Shown here one piece after another: positions 48,099 to 56,317 of a stretch of 64,000 nt of DNA. How positions within the stretch are numbered: the first letter of the stretch is position 1; each line of letters opens with the position of its first letter. The DNA is from Thermococcus guaymasensis DSM 11113. Its GTDB lineage: Archaea > Methanobacteriota_B > Thermococci > Thermococcales > Thermococcaceae. Both the position numbers and the translations under genes were made by a program. The notes below the pieces were generated by a model. The model saw nothing but the letters and a program-made list of their open reading frames with translations, did not search any database and was not told the DNA's origin. The stretch lies in contig NZ_CP007140.1 in NCBI RefSeq assembly GCF_000816105.1, positions 1,142,388 through 1,206,387 of the forward strand, given 5' to 3'.

Positions 48099-49228
48099 CC
48101 CATAATCACCTGGCAGTTGATTTTATTGTCCTGCCCCTCCAGGACTGCAAACCCGCAAAACGCTAGAGGGGCTATGAAGGCTATGAACTCGGTATAGTTT
48201 ACTCCATTTTGCGGTCCAGATTCGAACTTTAGTTTGCCTCCATTTATCGTGGCGTTCCTCTTATACACTCTGAACGGGTCAGGAACTCTGAGGGAGTTGA
48301 AGTCATCATTGTAGGAATAGCTGGAGGTTATTGCCCGGTAAACATTTCTCAGTTCGTCCAAGGGTATCGTATCCTTCAGCCTTTCCGAGTACACCTTCAG
48401 ATACTTCTCAAACTCGTCCTCGACTCCGAAGAAGTTTCCAAGCTCCCAAATCTGGAAGAGCCTGTAGCAGTCGAGGATTACTTTGTAAATTCTGTGCCCG
48501 ACGGTGCCCGGTTTTAGCCCGACGACCGCCCGCCTTTTCCTCTCCCGTTCCAATGGCAGGTCGGGTAAAATAACGTCCTCCAAAACGATGCCGTATTGAC
48601 GTAGGAGCTCCTGAACGTCTTCAGTGAACAATTTGGAATAACTCTTTTCCAGATAAAAGCGGGGTGTTGAGCAGATGGAGACTATAAAGCATGACATTGG
48701 GTTAAAGAGTGGCAGGAGCTCCTTTGCCGCCGAGAGGAGTTCGCCAACGACCTGCGGCCCGGTCATCGGGGACGACAATGAAATCTCACCCACCGTTGGT
48801 GGTTTCCTCCCAAGTTCATCAAAGATTTCCACGAGGTTCTCTCTCATCGAGCGAAGTAAATCCGTGAAATTCGTCCTAACAAGCTTTGGCTTGACCCCGG
48901 AGGACGCGCTCTCAAGGTCTATGCCCTCCTTGAGGTAGGAGACTATCCTCTCCATATCCTCTCGGGTTATCCCGAATCCGAGAATCTCGGAGTAGAACCT
49001 GGCGAGGCCGTTTTTCGCTATGCCATCTTCGTTCAGACCCCCAAACAGAACCTTTTCCCAGATTTTGTTTTCTTTGAGGAGAGCATCAACGGTTCTGTCG
49101 CCTGCTTCCTCAAGCAGCCAGTCCCTCAGCCTGAGAACCCCCTCGATTTTCACGTAAAGGTGGGAGAGCTGGGCTATGTACTCTTCCCACGCCTTTTCAT
49201 CATGGTAGGGTATCCTCTCTTCAATCAT
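48086..49228 (-). CDS. Unrecognised helical operon protein
   Basis: Protein of 380 residues, no family recognised. Largely alpha-helical and soluble (EKAWEEYIAQLSHLYVKIE, VQELLRQYGIVLEDVILPD); the C-terminal ~60 residues are more beta-like (ATINGGKLKFESGPQNG, then AFIAPLAFCGFAVLEG). No nucleotide-binding or nuclease motif is seen. ATG 49228 follows GGAGGGG and overlaps the end of the upstream gene by eight bases. A structural or adaptor part in the Ntn-hydrolase operon is the natural guess, without direct evidence. Confidence 0.6.
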   Translation of the reverse strand: MIEERIPYHDEKAWEEYIAQLSHLYVKIEGVLRLRDWLLEEAGDRTVDALLKENKIWEKVLFGGLNEDGIAKNGLARFYSEILGFGITREDMERIVSYLKEGIDLESASSGVKPKLVRTNFTDLLRSMRENLVEIFDELGRKPPTVGEISLSSPMTGPQVVGELLSAAKELLPLFNPMSCFIVSICSTPRFYLEKSYSKLFTEDVQELLRQYGIVLEDVILPDLPLERERKRRAVVGLKPGTVGHRIYKVILDCYRLFQIWELGNFFGVEDEFEKYLKVYSERLKDTIPLDELRNVYRAITSSYSYNDDFNSLRVPDPFRVYKRNATINGGKLKFESGPQNGVNYTEFIAFIAPLAFCGFAVLEGQDNKINCQVIMGWES

Positions 49229-50126
49229 CGTATCCCCTCCATGACAGTATCGTCCTAACCCTCTCTACGACTTCAGGCGGTACGTCCGAGATTATCTCCC
49301 TTATATTGACGGCGTTCTTCCAGATGTCGAGTGCGAAGGGAGGGACGATGTTTTTATCTGCAGATGCGATGAGACCAGCTTTGTATAGCTCTTCCCGTAG
49401 CCGCCATTTGTCTGTTTCTGGTATGTGTATTGTTCCCTGAGAAACGATATCACGTAGCGTATCAAGGACTCCCAAGTCAAATGAATAACCTTGGAATATT
49501 CTTGGGTATGCTGACAAAATAACGACAGTAAGTTTTGCGTCAGATGAAAGAACTCTGATATTCCCCATAATCTCCTTTTCAAAATATTCAACGACCTCTG
49601 GGGTATTCCCAAGGATGAACCCTGCCGCCTTTGAGAGTATCTTTGCTGGTTCAATGTAAACAGATTTATAACCAACTTCAAATTCAAGCGTGTCTCCTTG
49701 GTTTTCAACGTATTTCCGAATACCATCTCCAAGACTGTTAACTGTGCTGTTGTAAATCTGCCTTGCAGTTATCTTCTCATCTATTGAACTTGGATTCTTA
49801 ATAATGGTGTCAAGGGCACTCCGAGCACTTGCTATGATGTCAGATTCGTGAGATTTCACAGTCTGCTTGGTGATTGCTATGAGGGTTTTGTATTCAAGTA
49901 TCCTGATGTTCCCGACCCCACAGTATTCCCGACGGTGGCATTCAACCTCAAGTATTTTTGGATAGCTGTACAACTCTGGATGTGCAATCAACCAAACCGC
50001 CAATAGCTCCCGGTACCTTTTCTGCTCAACGAATTCCTTTGTGAGGAACTCACGAAAGATGTCCTCCAGCTTTTTCTCCACGGCATCCTTAACTTTGTCC
50101 CTTATTATCTCCCTCACGTCGCTCAT
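49221..50126 (-). CDS. Unrecognised operon protein, A/T-rich gene
   Basis: Protein of 301 residues from ATG 50126 (GGGGTTGGAG upstream), no family recognised. The N-terminus is a charged helix (IIRDKVKDAVEKKLEDIF). A pair of cysteines near residue 65 (ECHRREYCGVG) may bind metal. The middle has repeated helix-strand units, and the end reads PPEVVERVRTILSWRG. Base use is clearly more A/T-rich than in flanking housekeeping genes, a hint of transfer. Overlaps the Ntn-hydrolase gene upstream by 38 bases. Confidence 0.6.
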   Translation of the reverse strand: MSDVREIIRDKVKDAVEKKLEDIFREFLTKEFVEQKRYRELLAVWLIAHPELYSYPKILEVECHRREYCGVGNIRILEYKTLIAITKQTVKSHESDIIASARSALDTIIKNPSSIDEKITARQIYNSTVNSLGDGIRKYVENQGDTLEFEVGYKSVYIEPAKILSKAAGFILGNTPEVVEYFEKEIMGNIRVLSSDAKLTVVILSAYPRIFQGYSFDLGVLDTLRDIVSQGTIHIPETDKWRLREELYKAGLIASADKNIVPPFALDIWKNAVNIREIISDVPPEVVERVRTILSWRGYDD

Positions 50127-50925
50127 CTTCTCCAACCCCCGCCAGCGAGGTTAAGATGAGTTCCTCAACTTTATCCTCGCCAAGGACATCGCAGAGGAGC
50201 ATGAGCTCCTGAATCAGCTCCTTCCGTTTTCTGACCTGCTCCTTGAACTCTCTCAGGGCCTCTTCGTTTATGGCGCCGAGGGCTACTTTTCCGTCTTCAA
50301 CTCTCATGAGCCAGCTCTCGCCGACGAAGGGGCCGACTGAGGGGTCAATTTCGCTGACCATGTCCACTATGAACGTGGAAAGCAGGCCCCAGTTAAGTTC
50401 TACTCTCGGCGAGTAGCCAAGGAGTCTAAGGAGCAGAAGGCCGCCGGTTATAGAGCCCGAACCAATTATTGCGAACCCGGGAGTGTCGTGAACAGGCTCC
50501 GCGAGTCCCCTGCTGTCGAAGTGATATATCGAAGCCCTCCCATTCGGGTCTACACTTGACAGAATCATGTTGAAGCTCACGTCAATTCCCATCTCCCTAA
50601 GCTCTCTGAACCTCTTAATCAGGGCTTTTTCCACCTCACCAACAATCCACCGAAACTCCTCCTGAGTTGGCGTTGTGTTCTCGCCTTCAGTCTCTATGTA
50701 TTTTTGGGTGACCGTATCAACAACGTGATACCCGTATTTGACAATCGCGGCGTCTCCGGAACCGCCGGCTATCGCCACGGGGATGCCATTGACGAATACC
50801 GGGTGAATCTTCTTGGCCTCGTACGTTACAGGGCCGTACGTGACTCTGGAGTCCGAGACCATCAAAACAGCATCGTGGTTTTTCTCCCTATCCCAAATCC
50901 ATTTCAGAGCCAAAACTAATGTCAT
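50089..50925 (-). CDS. Proteasome-like Ntn hydrolase
   Basis: Predicted N-terminal-nucleophile hydrolase of the proteasome-beta/HslV/Anbu group, 278 residues. From ATG 50925 (GGTG upstream) the second residue is Thr, so Met removal would expose Thr1. Asp17 lies in HDAVLMVSDSRVTYG, the expected place, and the lysine equivalent to Lys33 is in YEAKKIHPV. Further family features are VAIAGGSGDA and FAIIGSGS. There is no long propeptide. A C-terminal extension of ~80 residues is highly charged (EQVRKRKELIQELM). It differs from the housekeeping proteasome and heads an operon of unknown genes. Substrate unknown. Confidence 0.82.
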   Translation of the reverse strand: MTLVLALKWIWDREKNHDAVLMVSDSRVTYGPVTYEAKKIHPVFVNGIPVAIAGGSGDAAIVKYGYHVVDTVTQKYIETEGENTTPTQEEFRWIVGEVEKALIKRFRELREMGIDVSFNMILSSVDPNGRASIYHFDSRGLAEPVHDTPGFAIIGSGSITGGLLLLRLLGYSPRVELNWGLLSTFIVDMVSEIDPSVGPFVGESWLMRVEDGKVALGAINEEALREFKEQVRKRKELIQELMLLCDVLGEDKVEELILTSLAGVGEDERREGDNKGQS

Positions 50926-50956
50926 CCAAAACACCAATATTAGGGAGAAGTGTTTC

Positions 50957-50969
50957 CCAATTTAAGGTT
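50957..50969 (-). promoter_or_regulatory. TATA box of the Ntn-hydrolase operon
   Basis: Minus-strand aaccttaaattgg, about 40 bases before the Ntn-hydrolase ATG. No other promoter of similar quality is seen within the operon. Confidence 0.5.
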
Positions 50970-51020
50970 TACCCTTTGTGGACAGAACAAGCTAAAAATC
51001 TGTTCAAGAAAAAGTAAACA

Positions 51021-51851
51021 TTATACCACGCATAACTTTGCCCTCTCCCTGTCTTCCCTACTCAACCTCCAGCCCATAGCGCCAGCGTTCTCTTCCACGT
51101 GCTCCTTCCTTCCCGCCTTGGGAATAGCGATGACGTTCTCCTCCCATATCAGGTAGTTGAGCGCGACCTGAGCGGAGGTCTTGTCGTACTTCCGTCCAAT
51201 TTCCGCCAGGCAGGCGTTTCTAGCGAGCGAGCCCTTCTCCAGCGGGGTGTAGGCTATGAGCACTATCTTTTCGCGCTTCATGTAGTCGAGCAGGCCGCTT
51301 TCCTCTGGCCAGCGGTCTTTGAGCGAGTACTTCACCTCGTTGGCGACTACTTCGTACTTTTTCATCGCCTCTTGGCTTTTTCTGAGAAGCTTCAAATCGA
51401 AGTTGCTGACGCCGATGTAGCGAATGAGTCCCTCATCAACGAGCTCTTCAAGGGCGTGAAGGGTTTCTTCTATCTTTCCCCACTCCTTTCCGGGCCAGTG
51501 GAGGAGGTAGAGGTCTATGTAGGTGCCGAGCCTCTTGGCGCTCGCCCTCGCGGCCCTCTTAGCTCTCTCATAGCCGAAGTTCGTGGGCCAGACCTTGCTT
51601 ATGATAAAAATCTCCTCGCGCTCAAACTCCTTTATGGCCTCGCCAACGAGCTCCTCGGAATGACCAGCGCCGTAGAACTCGGCCGTGTCGATGAGGTTGA
51701 TGCCGAGCTCAAGGCCATAGCGAAGGGCCTCAATGCTCTCCCTGTCGTGGGAATAGTCAGGGCTCTCATAGCCACCGATTCCCCAGGTGCCCATACCGAT
51801 GGCGGTGACCTTGTCGTCGCCTATCCTCTTGAGGTCAGAAATTTTTGCCAT
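51021..51851 (-). CDS. Aldo/keto reductase
   Basis: NAD(P)H-dependent aldo/keto reductase of 276 residues from ATG 51851. The (beta/alpha)8 barrel and tetrad are visible: Asp and Tyr in NLIDTAEFYGAGHSEE, Lys in FIISKVWP, His in LYLLHWPGKE. The cofactor end reads AIPKAGRKEHVEENAGA. The natural substrate is not known for most archaeal members. A TATA box (aaactttaattaaatt on the minus strand near 51885) precedes it. The longer frames begin upstream of the likely transcription start. Confidence 0.93.
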   Translation of the reverse strand: MAKISDLKRIGDDKVTAIGMGTWGIGGYESPDYSHDRESIEALRYGLELGINLIDTAEFYGAGHSEELVGEAIKEFEREEIFIISKVWPTNFGYERAKRAARASAKRLGTYIDLYLLHWPGKEWGKIEETLHALEELVDEGLIRYIGVSNFDLKLLRKSQEAMKKYEVVANEVKYSLKDRWPEESGLLDYMKREKIVLIAYTPLEKGSLARNACLAEIGRKYDKTSAQVALNYLIWEENVIAIPKAGRKEHVEENAGAMGWRLSREDRERAKLCVV

Positions 51852-51952
51852 TTTCAACACCATCAGGGTTAAGGAATCGAATTTAATTAAAGTTTCCATT
51901 TGAACGCTAAAACACTAAATAGAACCAGAGAGCATAGCCCAGAGGAGGTCTA

Positions 51953-51977
51953 CCCAGGAAATTATTGTTAACCTGGG
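51953..51977 (-). repeat. Inverted repeat after membrane-protein gene
   Basis: CCCAGG and CCTGGG are separated by 13 A/T-rich bases, between the stop of the 168-residue membrane protein and the promoter of the aldo/keto reductase. It may be a hairpin in the 3' end of the former's transcript. Weak evidence. Confidence 0.25.
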
Positions 51978-51997
51978 GAAGTGGGAAAAGCGAGAGG

Positions 51998-52504
51998 TCA
52001 GTCCGTTTCATGCCCCCGGTAGTGGATGAAGTGGGAGACTGGAACACCGAATACCCATCCCAGAAAGCCCAGGATTCCGAGTGGGGTTACAGAGCCCACC
52101 GTGGCGATTAGATACGAAAGCCCCTGGACTCTGAAGGCAGAAGTGCCAGTTTTCTTGGATATCCTCGACAGGGCGGTGTAGTACGCAATACCTGAGGCGG
52201 AGACGAGAAGGTAATCCGGAGTTGAGAATCTGAGCCCCTCAGAGTCATCGGTTATGGCCACAATCCCCGGCTGATGGAGGAGCATGTCCATGGCAGGTGC
52301 CATAAGGGCCATGGATCCGATCAGGAGGAGGATCGTCTTTTCGCTTTGCTCTTCCACTGTCCACGGCAGTAAAAGCGCGTAAATCAGGAAAGACGTCAGG
52401 AACATCACGTCATCGTACCCTTCACAGAAATCACCCAATACGATCGAGATAAGGGGCAGTAGACCAGCAAGGACTCCAACGAGGGCCTTTTTTCTCCCGT
52501 GCAT
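51998..52504 (-). CDS. Membrane protein of unknown function
   Basis: Hydrophobic protein of 168 residues with about five membrane segments (LVGVLAGLLPLISIVLG at the start; TVGSVTPLGILGFLGWVFG near the end). No transport or enzymatic family is recognised. ATG 52504 lies about 40 bases after a minus-strand TATA box (gtttatattgatg, 52537-52549). It is a single-gene unit between the aldo/keto reductase and the phosphoglycerate mutase. Confidence 0.65.
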   Translation of the reverse strand: MHGRKKALVGVLAGLLPLISIVLGDFCEGYDDVMFLTSFLIYALLLPWTVEEQSEKTILLLIGSMALMAPAMDMLLHQPGIVAITDDSEGLRFSTPDYLLVSASGIAYYTALSRISKKTGTSAFRVQGLSYLIATVGSVTPLGILGFLGWVFGVPVSHFIHYRGHETD

Positions 52505-52578
52505 GGTTCATCATCATTACATTACACAGAAATCATCAATATAAACATTTCGATTGTATCCTGCTCATTGTCCAACCA

Positions 52579-52716
52579 AGTAAAAACCGAAAGGCATGGG
52601 GAAGTCTTGGGCACTCCACTGGTGCCAGCTTCGTCGTTAAGAGAAAACCTTCATGGGCCTCTCTTGGAAACGGAAAAGAAAAGCTGAGGGAGCTGGTTGA
52701 GAGGCTTGGGCTCTAA
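52579..52716 (+). pseudogene. Possible 3' gene remnant
   Basis: An open frame ends at TAA 52714-52716 with a coding-like tail (KEKLRELVERLGL) preceded by GASFVVKRKPSWASLGNG. There is no start codon or ribosome binding site, and the left end runs into the promoter of the opposite gene. It may be the remains of a larger gene lost by deletion, or chance. Confidence 0.2.
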
Positions 52717-52720
52717 TGGC

Positions 52721-53956
52721 TCAAGCTCCGAACTTCTCGCTCCTGTTCATGAGGTCCATCATTACCGGCACTATGTCGTGGCCCTTAACCCTGCCGAGCC
52801 CGCCGCGCATGCACTCGCGCTCGCCGAAGCTCTCGGTGTGGTCGGGCCTGACGCCACCGCCCGCGATAAGCAGAGGAACCGGGTCACCGCTGTGGTTCAT
52901 CACCTCGCACGGTGTGCTGTGGTCGCCCGTTATCGCTATGACCACGTCCTCGAGGTCAACGTGCTCGATGATGTAGCCGATCATCCTGTCGGCCTTCTCA
53001 ATCATCTCGGCCTTGAGCTTCGGGTTGTTGTCGTGGCCGGCCGCGTCAGTCGGCTTGAAGTGGAGGAACACGAAGTCGTACTCCTTGAGTAGCTCGACCG
53101 TCTTCTTGGCCTTGGCCATCTCGTCGGTGTTGTACTCTCCGGTCGCCCCCTCTGGAGTGTAAACGTCGAACCCTATAGCTCTCGCAACGCCCTTAACGAG
53201 GGAGACCGCTATGACAGCGGCGGCCTTAACCCTCCACTGTTCGGTGAACTTCATCGGTATATCCGGGTACGTTCCGGCCCCCCTTATCAGGAGGTAGTTG
53301 GCTACCGGTTTGCCCTCCTTCCTGCGCTTCTCGTTTATCGGGTGCTTCTCAAGAACCTCGTGGGCCTGCCTTACGAACTCCTCAAGGATTTCCGCAACGC
53401 GCTTGCTCTCCTCGTCCTGATAGTCAAAGCGGTGGGGCGGCTTGCCGGCCTCGTGGGGATCGTTCTCGCCGACGCGGTAGCCCTTGGCCATACCCTTGAG
53501 AACCAGAACGGCCCTGTGCCCGGTGGCTCCTACGAAGATGAAGTCAACTGGCAGTTTGACGTTCTCCTGGATTGCCTTCGCGAGCTCGTGCGCTTCCTCC
53601 GTGCTTATCCTTCCAGCTCTCCTGTCGGTGATGATTCCGTTCTCGATGGTTGCGAAGTTGACGCGGAACGCTAAATCGTCCTCGTCGAGGTCGAGGCCGA
53701 CACCGAGGGCCTCAAGGAAGCCCCTTCCGCGGTAGACCTTGTAGGGGTCGTAGCCGAAGATGCTCAGGTGAGCGGTATCGCTTCCCGCCGGCTGGCCGGG
53801 CTTTATCGGGTCCTGCTGGCCGAGGATTCCCATCTTCGCCAGCCTGTCCATGTTCGGGGTGTTAGCGTACTCCAGCGGGGTCTTTCCGTCGAACTCCTTA
53901 ATCTGTCTGTCTCCAAGTCCGTCGAGGATTATGAGAAGTCCCTTCCTCTGCTTCAT
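52721..53956 (-). CDS. apgM: Cofactor-independent phosphoglycerate mutase (ApgM)
   Basis: Archaeal 2,3-bisphosphoglycerate-independent phosphoglycerate mutase, interconverting 3- and 2-phosphoglycerate. The 411 residues show alkaline-phosphatase-superfamily metal and nucleophile sites: GLLIILDGLGDRQ near residue 5, the nucleophile Ser in PAGSDTAHLSIFGYDP, and the late VVIAITGDHSTPCEVMNHSGDPVP segment. ATG 53956 follows GGTGATAGGT. A palindromic motif for the Thermococcales glycolytic regulator overlaps the leader just upstream, consistent with glycolytic control. Confidence 0.96.
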   Translation of the reverse strand: MKQRKGLLIILDGLGDRQIKEFDGKTPLEYANTPNMDRLAKMGILGQQDPIKPGQPAGSDTAHLSIFGYDPYKVYRGRGFLEALGVGLDLDEDDLAFRVNFATIENGIITDRRAGRISTEEAHELAKAIQENVKLPVDFIFVGATGHRAVLVLKGMAKGYRVGENDPHEAGKPPHRFDYQDEESKRVAEILEEFVRQAHEVLEKHPINEKRRKEGKPVANYLLIRGAGTYPDIPMKFTEQWRVKAAAVIAVSLVKGVARAIGFDVYTPEGATGEYNTDEMAKAKKTVELLKEYDFVFLHFKPTDAAGHDNNPKLKAEMIEKADRMIGYIIEHVDLEDVVIAITGDHSTPCEVMNHSGDPVPLLIAGGGVRPDHTESFGERECMRGGLGRVKGHDIVPVMMDLMNRSEKFGA

Positions 53957-53959
53957 ACC

Positions 53960-53976
53960 TATCACCAGGGGTGATT
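53960..53976 (-). promoter_or_regulatory. Thermococcales glycolytic motif (TrmBL1 site)
   Basis: Plus strand TATCAC-CAGGG-GTGATT, one mismatch to the known palindrome TATCAC-N5-GTGATA bound by TrmBL1/Tgr. It lies between the apgM TATA box (53986-53997) and the ATG, near the predicted transcription start. Sites downstream of TATA are known to repress glycolytic genes when sugar is absent. Confidence 0.7.
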
Positions 53977-53985
53977 AGTCCGGCC

Positions 53986-53997
53986 AGTTAAAAAGCT
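53986..53997 (-). promoter_or_regulatory. TATA box of apgM
   Basis: Minus-strand ctttttaactgg, some 35 bases before the apgM start. It is separated by only about 12 bases from the divergent exchanger promoter (ccttttaaagtg, 54008-54019). Confidence 0.5.
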
Positions 53998-54048
53998 TTG
54001 TTGGACAACCTTTTAAAGTGCCCGGAGAAGGCAACTAAGGGGAGAAAA

Positions 54049-54978
54049 ATGCTCGAGTTCATAATCTGGACGCTCTCAATACTCATTGGAATAGCAATCC
54101 TCGTCGTGGCGGGTGATAAACTCTCGGACAAGATAATCGAGGTCGCGAGGAAGGCTGGAATCTCGCCCCTCGTGATAAGCATAGTTCTTGTGAGCTTTTC
54201 AACGACCCTGCCAGAGATAACGACCAGTGCGCTGGCCAGCTACCAGGGCGTCAATGGGATAGCCCTCGGAAACGCCCTCGGTAGCATATTCGCGAACATA
54301 GCCCTTATCCTCGGTCTGGCGGCAATGATTAAGCCCCTCAAGGCTGGGAAGTCTGCCTATGAGAACTCCCTCGTTATGCTGGCTTCGCTGGTGTTTCTAA
54401 TACTGCTCTCACTCGACGGCACGCTTAGCCGTCTTGACGGGCTCCTCCTCCTCGCTTACGCGGTCTACCTCCGCTGGCTTATGAAGAAGCACGCAAGGAA
54501 TGACGTCGAGTGGGAGCCAACCGGCGGAGCTAAGCCCACTGACTACGTCCTCCTGTTTGTCCTCGGCCTGTTGCTCGTTAGCGGTGCGCAGATGGTTGTC
54601 TTTGGCGGTAAAAACATCGCTCAGGCCCTTGGAATCTCGGACTTCGTTATAGGCGCAACCGTCGTTGCCATAGGCACTTCACTCCCGGAGATGACCAACG
54701 CTCTCTATGGTGCGATAAGGGAGCGCGGCAGCATAAGCGTTGGCAACATTATCGGCGCCAACATAATGAACGCCCTCGTCGTTCTGGGAATAGCTTCTCT
54801 CATAAGGCCCCTTCGGACGGGAGCGTCTGTGCTGACAATCCTGCTGGTTCTCTTTGCCATGCTTCCAATGATAGTTTCCCTGAAGAAAACCGGCGGCATA
54901 AACAGGCCCCTCGGGGCTTACTTCCTGGTTCTCTACATTGTCTACCTCGCTTTGATGTTCGCCGGGTTTGAGCTCTGA
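54049..54978 (+). CDS. Ca2+/cation antiporter (CaCA, YrbG-like)
   Basis: Sodium/calcium exchanger family protein of 309 residues with about ten membrane segments. The two inverted alpha repeats are clear: STTLPEITTS with GIALGNALGSIFANIALILG near residues 60-90, and GTSLPEMTNA with SVGNIIGANIMNALVVLG near 225-250. ATG 54049 follows GGGGAG; the longer frame begins at the transcription start region. Exchange of Ca2+ for Na+ or H+ is expected. Single-gene unit. Confidence 0.92.
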   Translation: MLEFIIWTLSILIGIAILVVAGDKLSDKIIEVARKAGISPLVISIVLVSFSTTLPEITTSALASYQGVNGIALGNALGSIFANIALILGLAAMIKPLKAGKSAYENSLVMLASLVFLILLSLDGTLSRLDGLLLLAYAVYLRWLMKKHARNDVEWEPTGGAKPTDYVLLFVLGLLLVSGAQMVVFGGKNIAQALGISDFVIGATVVAIGTSLPEMTNALYGAIRERGSISVGNIIGANIMNALVVLGIASLIRPLRTGASVLTILLVLFAMLPMIVSLKKTGGINRPLGAYFLVLYIVYLALMFAGFEL

Positions 54979-55063
54979 TTTCTCCCAACTCTTTGTGCAG
55001 TTGCACCATCGGACGTCAAAGTCTGAAAAGAAAGGCTGAAAAGCTGGGCAGAAGAAAAGAGAA

Positions 55064-56236
55064 TCAGAACTCAAGCTTTTCGAGGAACCTCTTGGCGTAC
55101 CTGAGGTCTCTCTCAAGCTCGGCCTTCTGGAGGAGCTGCCTCTCGATGGCCCTGAGGGCGTCGTGGACTGCCTGTATTGCACCCCAGGTTTCACCTGTGG
55201 CAACGAAGACGCCCCTGTCGGTTACAACCCGCATCCTGGCTTGGTAGAGGTGGACTCCCCTGAACTTCTCCTTAAAGCGCCTGATGTAGAGGTAGATTAT
55301 GCCCTCCTGACCGAGGAGATCCTCGTAGCCGTCGACGAAGCGCTTTATGTCGCTGATTATCCTCTCCCTCGTGAAGTCGCTGAGTACTGAAGCGTCACCG
55401 CCGAGCTGGAGGTAGAACCTTGCCTCTTTCTCAGTCATCTTTGAAATCGGCAGGAGCAGGTCTTTCACCGTAAGGATTCCGACGACCTTGTTGTCCCCGT
55501 TGACGGCCACGAGACCGTCTATGTCGTTGTCCCTCATTGTTGCCACGGCTTCCCTGACCTTCGCGTCCGGCAGTATGGTTATGACGCCCCTAATCATGAC
55601 GTCGCGGAGCGGCATGCTGAAGGGCGGTATCTTCTCACCCGCGACCTCACCGTACTGGGCCTTGAAGCGGGGCTTGATGAACCTTATGATGAGGTCGTGC
55701 AGGGTAACGAGGCCCTCAAGCTTGCCCTCGTCGTTGACTATTGGGATCCTTGATATGGCGTGGTCGCGCATGGTTGCAAGGGCCTTTGCGACGGTGTCGT
55801 CGGGCTTGAGGGTTATGACGTCCTTAGTCATGAACTCCTCGACGGCCCTCTTACCGAACTCGGTCTCGGCAACCCTTTCAAGGACGGCTATATCGTTTAT
55901 AACGCCGATGATTTCAGCCTTGCTCTCCCCAACGGGGAGGGAGCGCAGGTCAACCTCAATCATGAGCTTGGCAGCCTTGCTGAGGTCCTCATCAGGCTTT
56001 ATAACCGGGGCCGGCTTGTAAACGTCCCTAACCTTGGCCTTGGTGGGGTCCCACTTGAGGTGGGAGCGTATTATCAAGTCCTGCGTCAAAACACCCTTGT
56101 ACAGGTTTCCATCAAATACCAGAATGAGGTCGGGGTCTTCCTTCTCGAAGATTCCTATTGCCTCAGAAAGCGGGGCGTCGATGTCTATCTTCTGGAACCT
56201 GTCGGTCATTACTTCCTGAACCTGGATTCCGACCAT
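55064..56236 (-). CDS. Four-CBS-domain protein
   Basis: Cytoplasmic protein of 390 residues with four CBS domains (two Bateman modules) over about residues 1-275: VQEVMTDRFQKID, VRDVYKPAPVI, VEEFMTKDVITLKPDDTV and LRDVMIRGVITILPDA start the units. The C-terminal ~110 residues form an additional domain (VDGYEDLLGQEGIIYLYIRRFKEKF) seen in Thermococcales homologues. CBS pairs bind adenosine nucleotides or SAM; no enzyme domain is attached. ATG 56236 follows GGAGGTGACAG. A regulatory or energy-sensing role is inferred. Confidence 0.9.
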   Translation of the reverse strand: MVGIQVQEVMTDRFQKIDIDAPLSEAIGIFEKEDPDLILVFDGNLYKGVLTQDLIIRSHLKWDPTKAKVRDVYKPAPVIKPDEDLSKAAKLMIEVDLRSLPVGESKAEIIGVINDIAVLERVAETEFGKRAVEEFMTKDVITLKPDDTVAKALATMRDHAISRIPIVNDEGKLEGLVTLHDLIIRFIKPRFKAQYGEVAGEKIPPFSMPLRDVMIRGVITILPDAKVREAVATMRDNDIDGLVAVNGDNKVVGILTVKDLLLPISKMTEKEARFYLQLGGDASVLSDFTRERIISDIKRFVDGYEDLLGQEGIIYLYIRRFKEKFRGVHLYQARMRVVTDRGVFVATGETWGAIQAVHDALRAIERQLLQKAELERDLRYAKRFLEKLEF

Positions 56237-56317
56237 TTCTGTCACCTCCTGCAATTTGTTTATTGGCTTTCCATGGATTTAAACCTTTGCAACCCATCAG
56301 ATTTTAGTTAATTAAGG

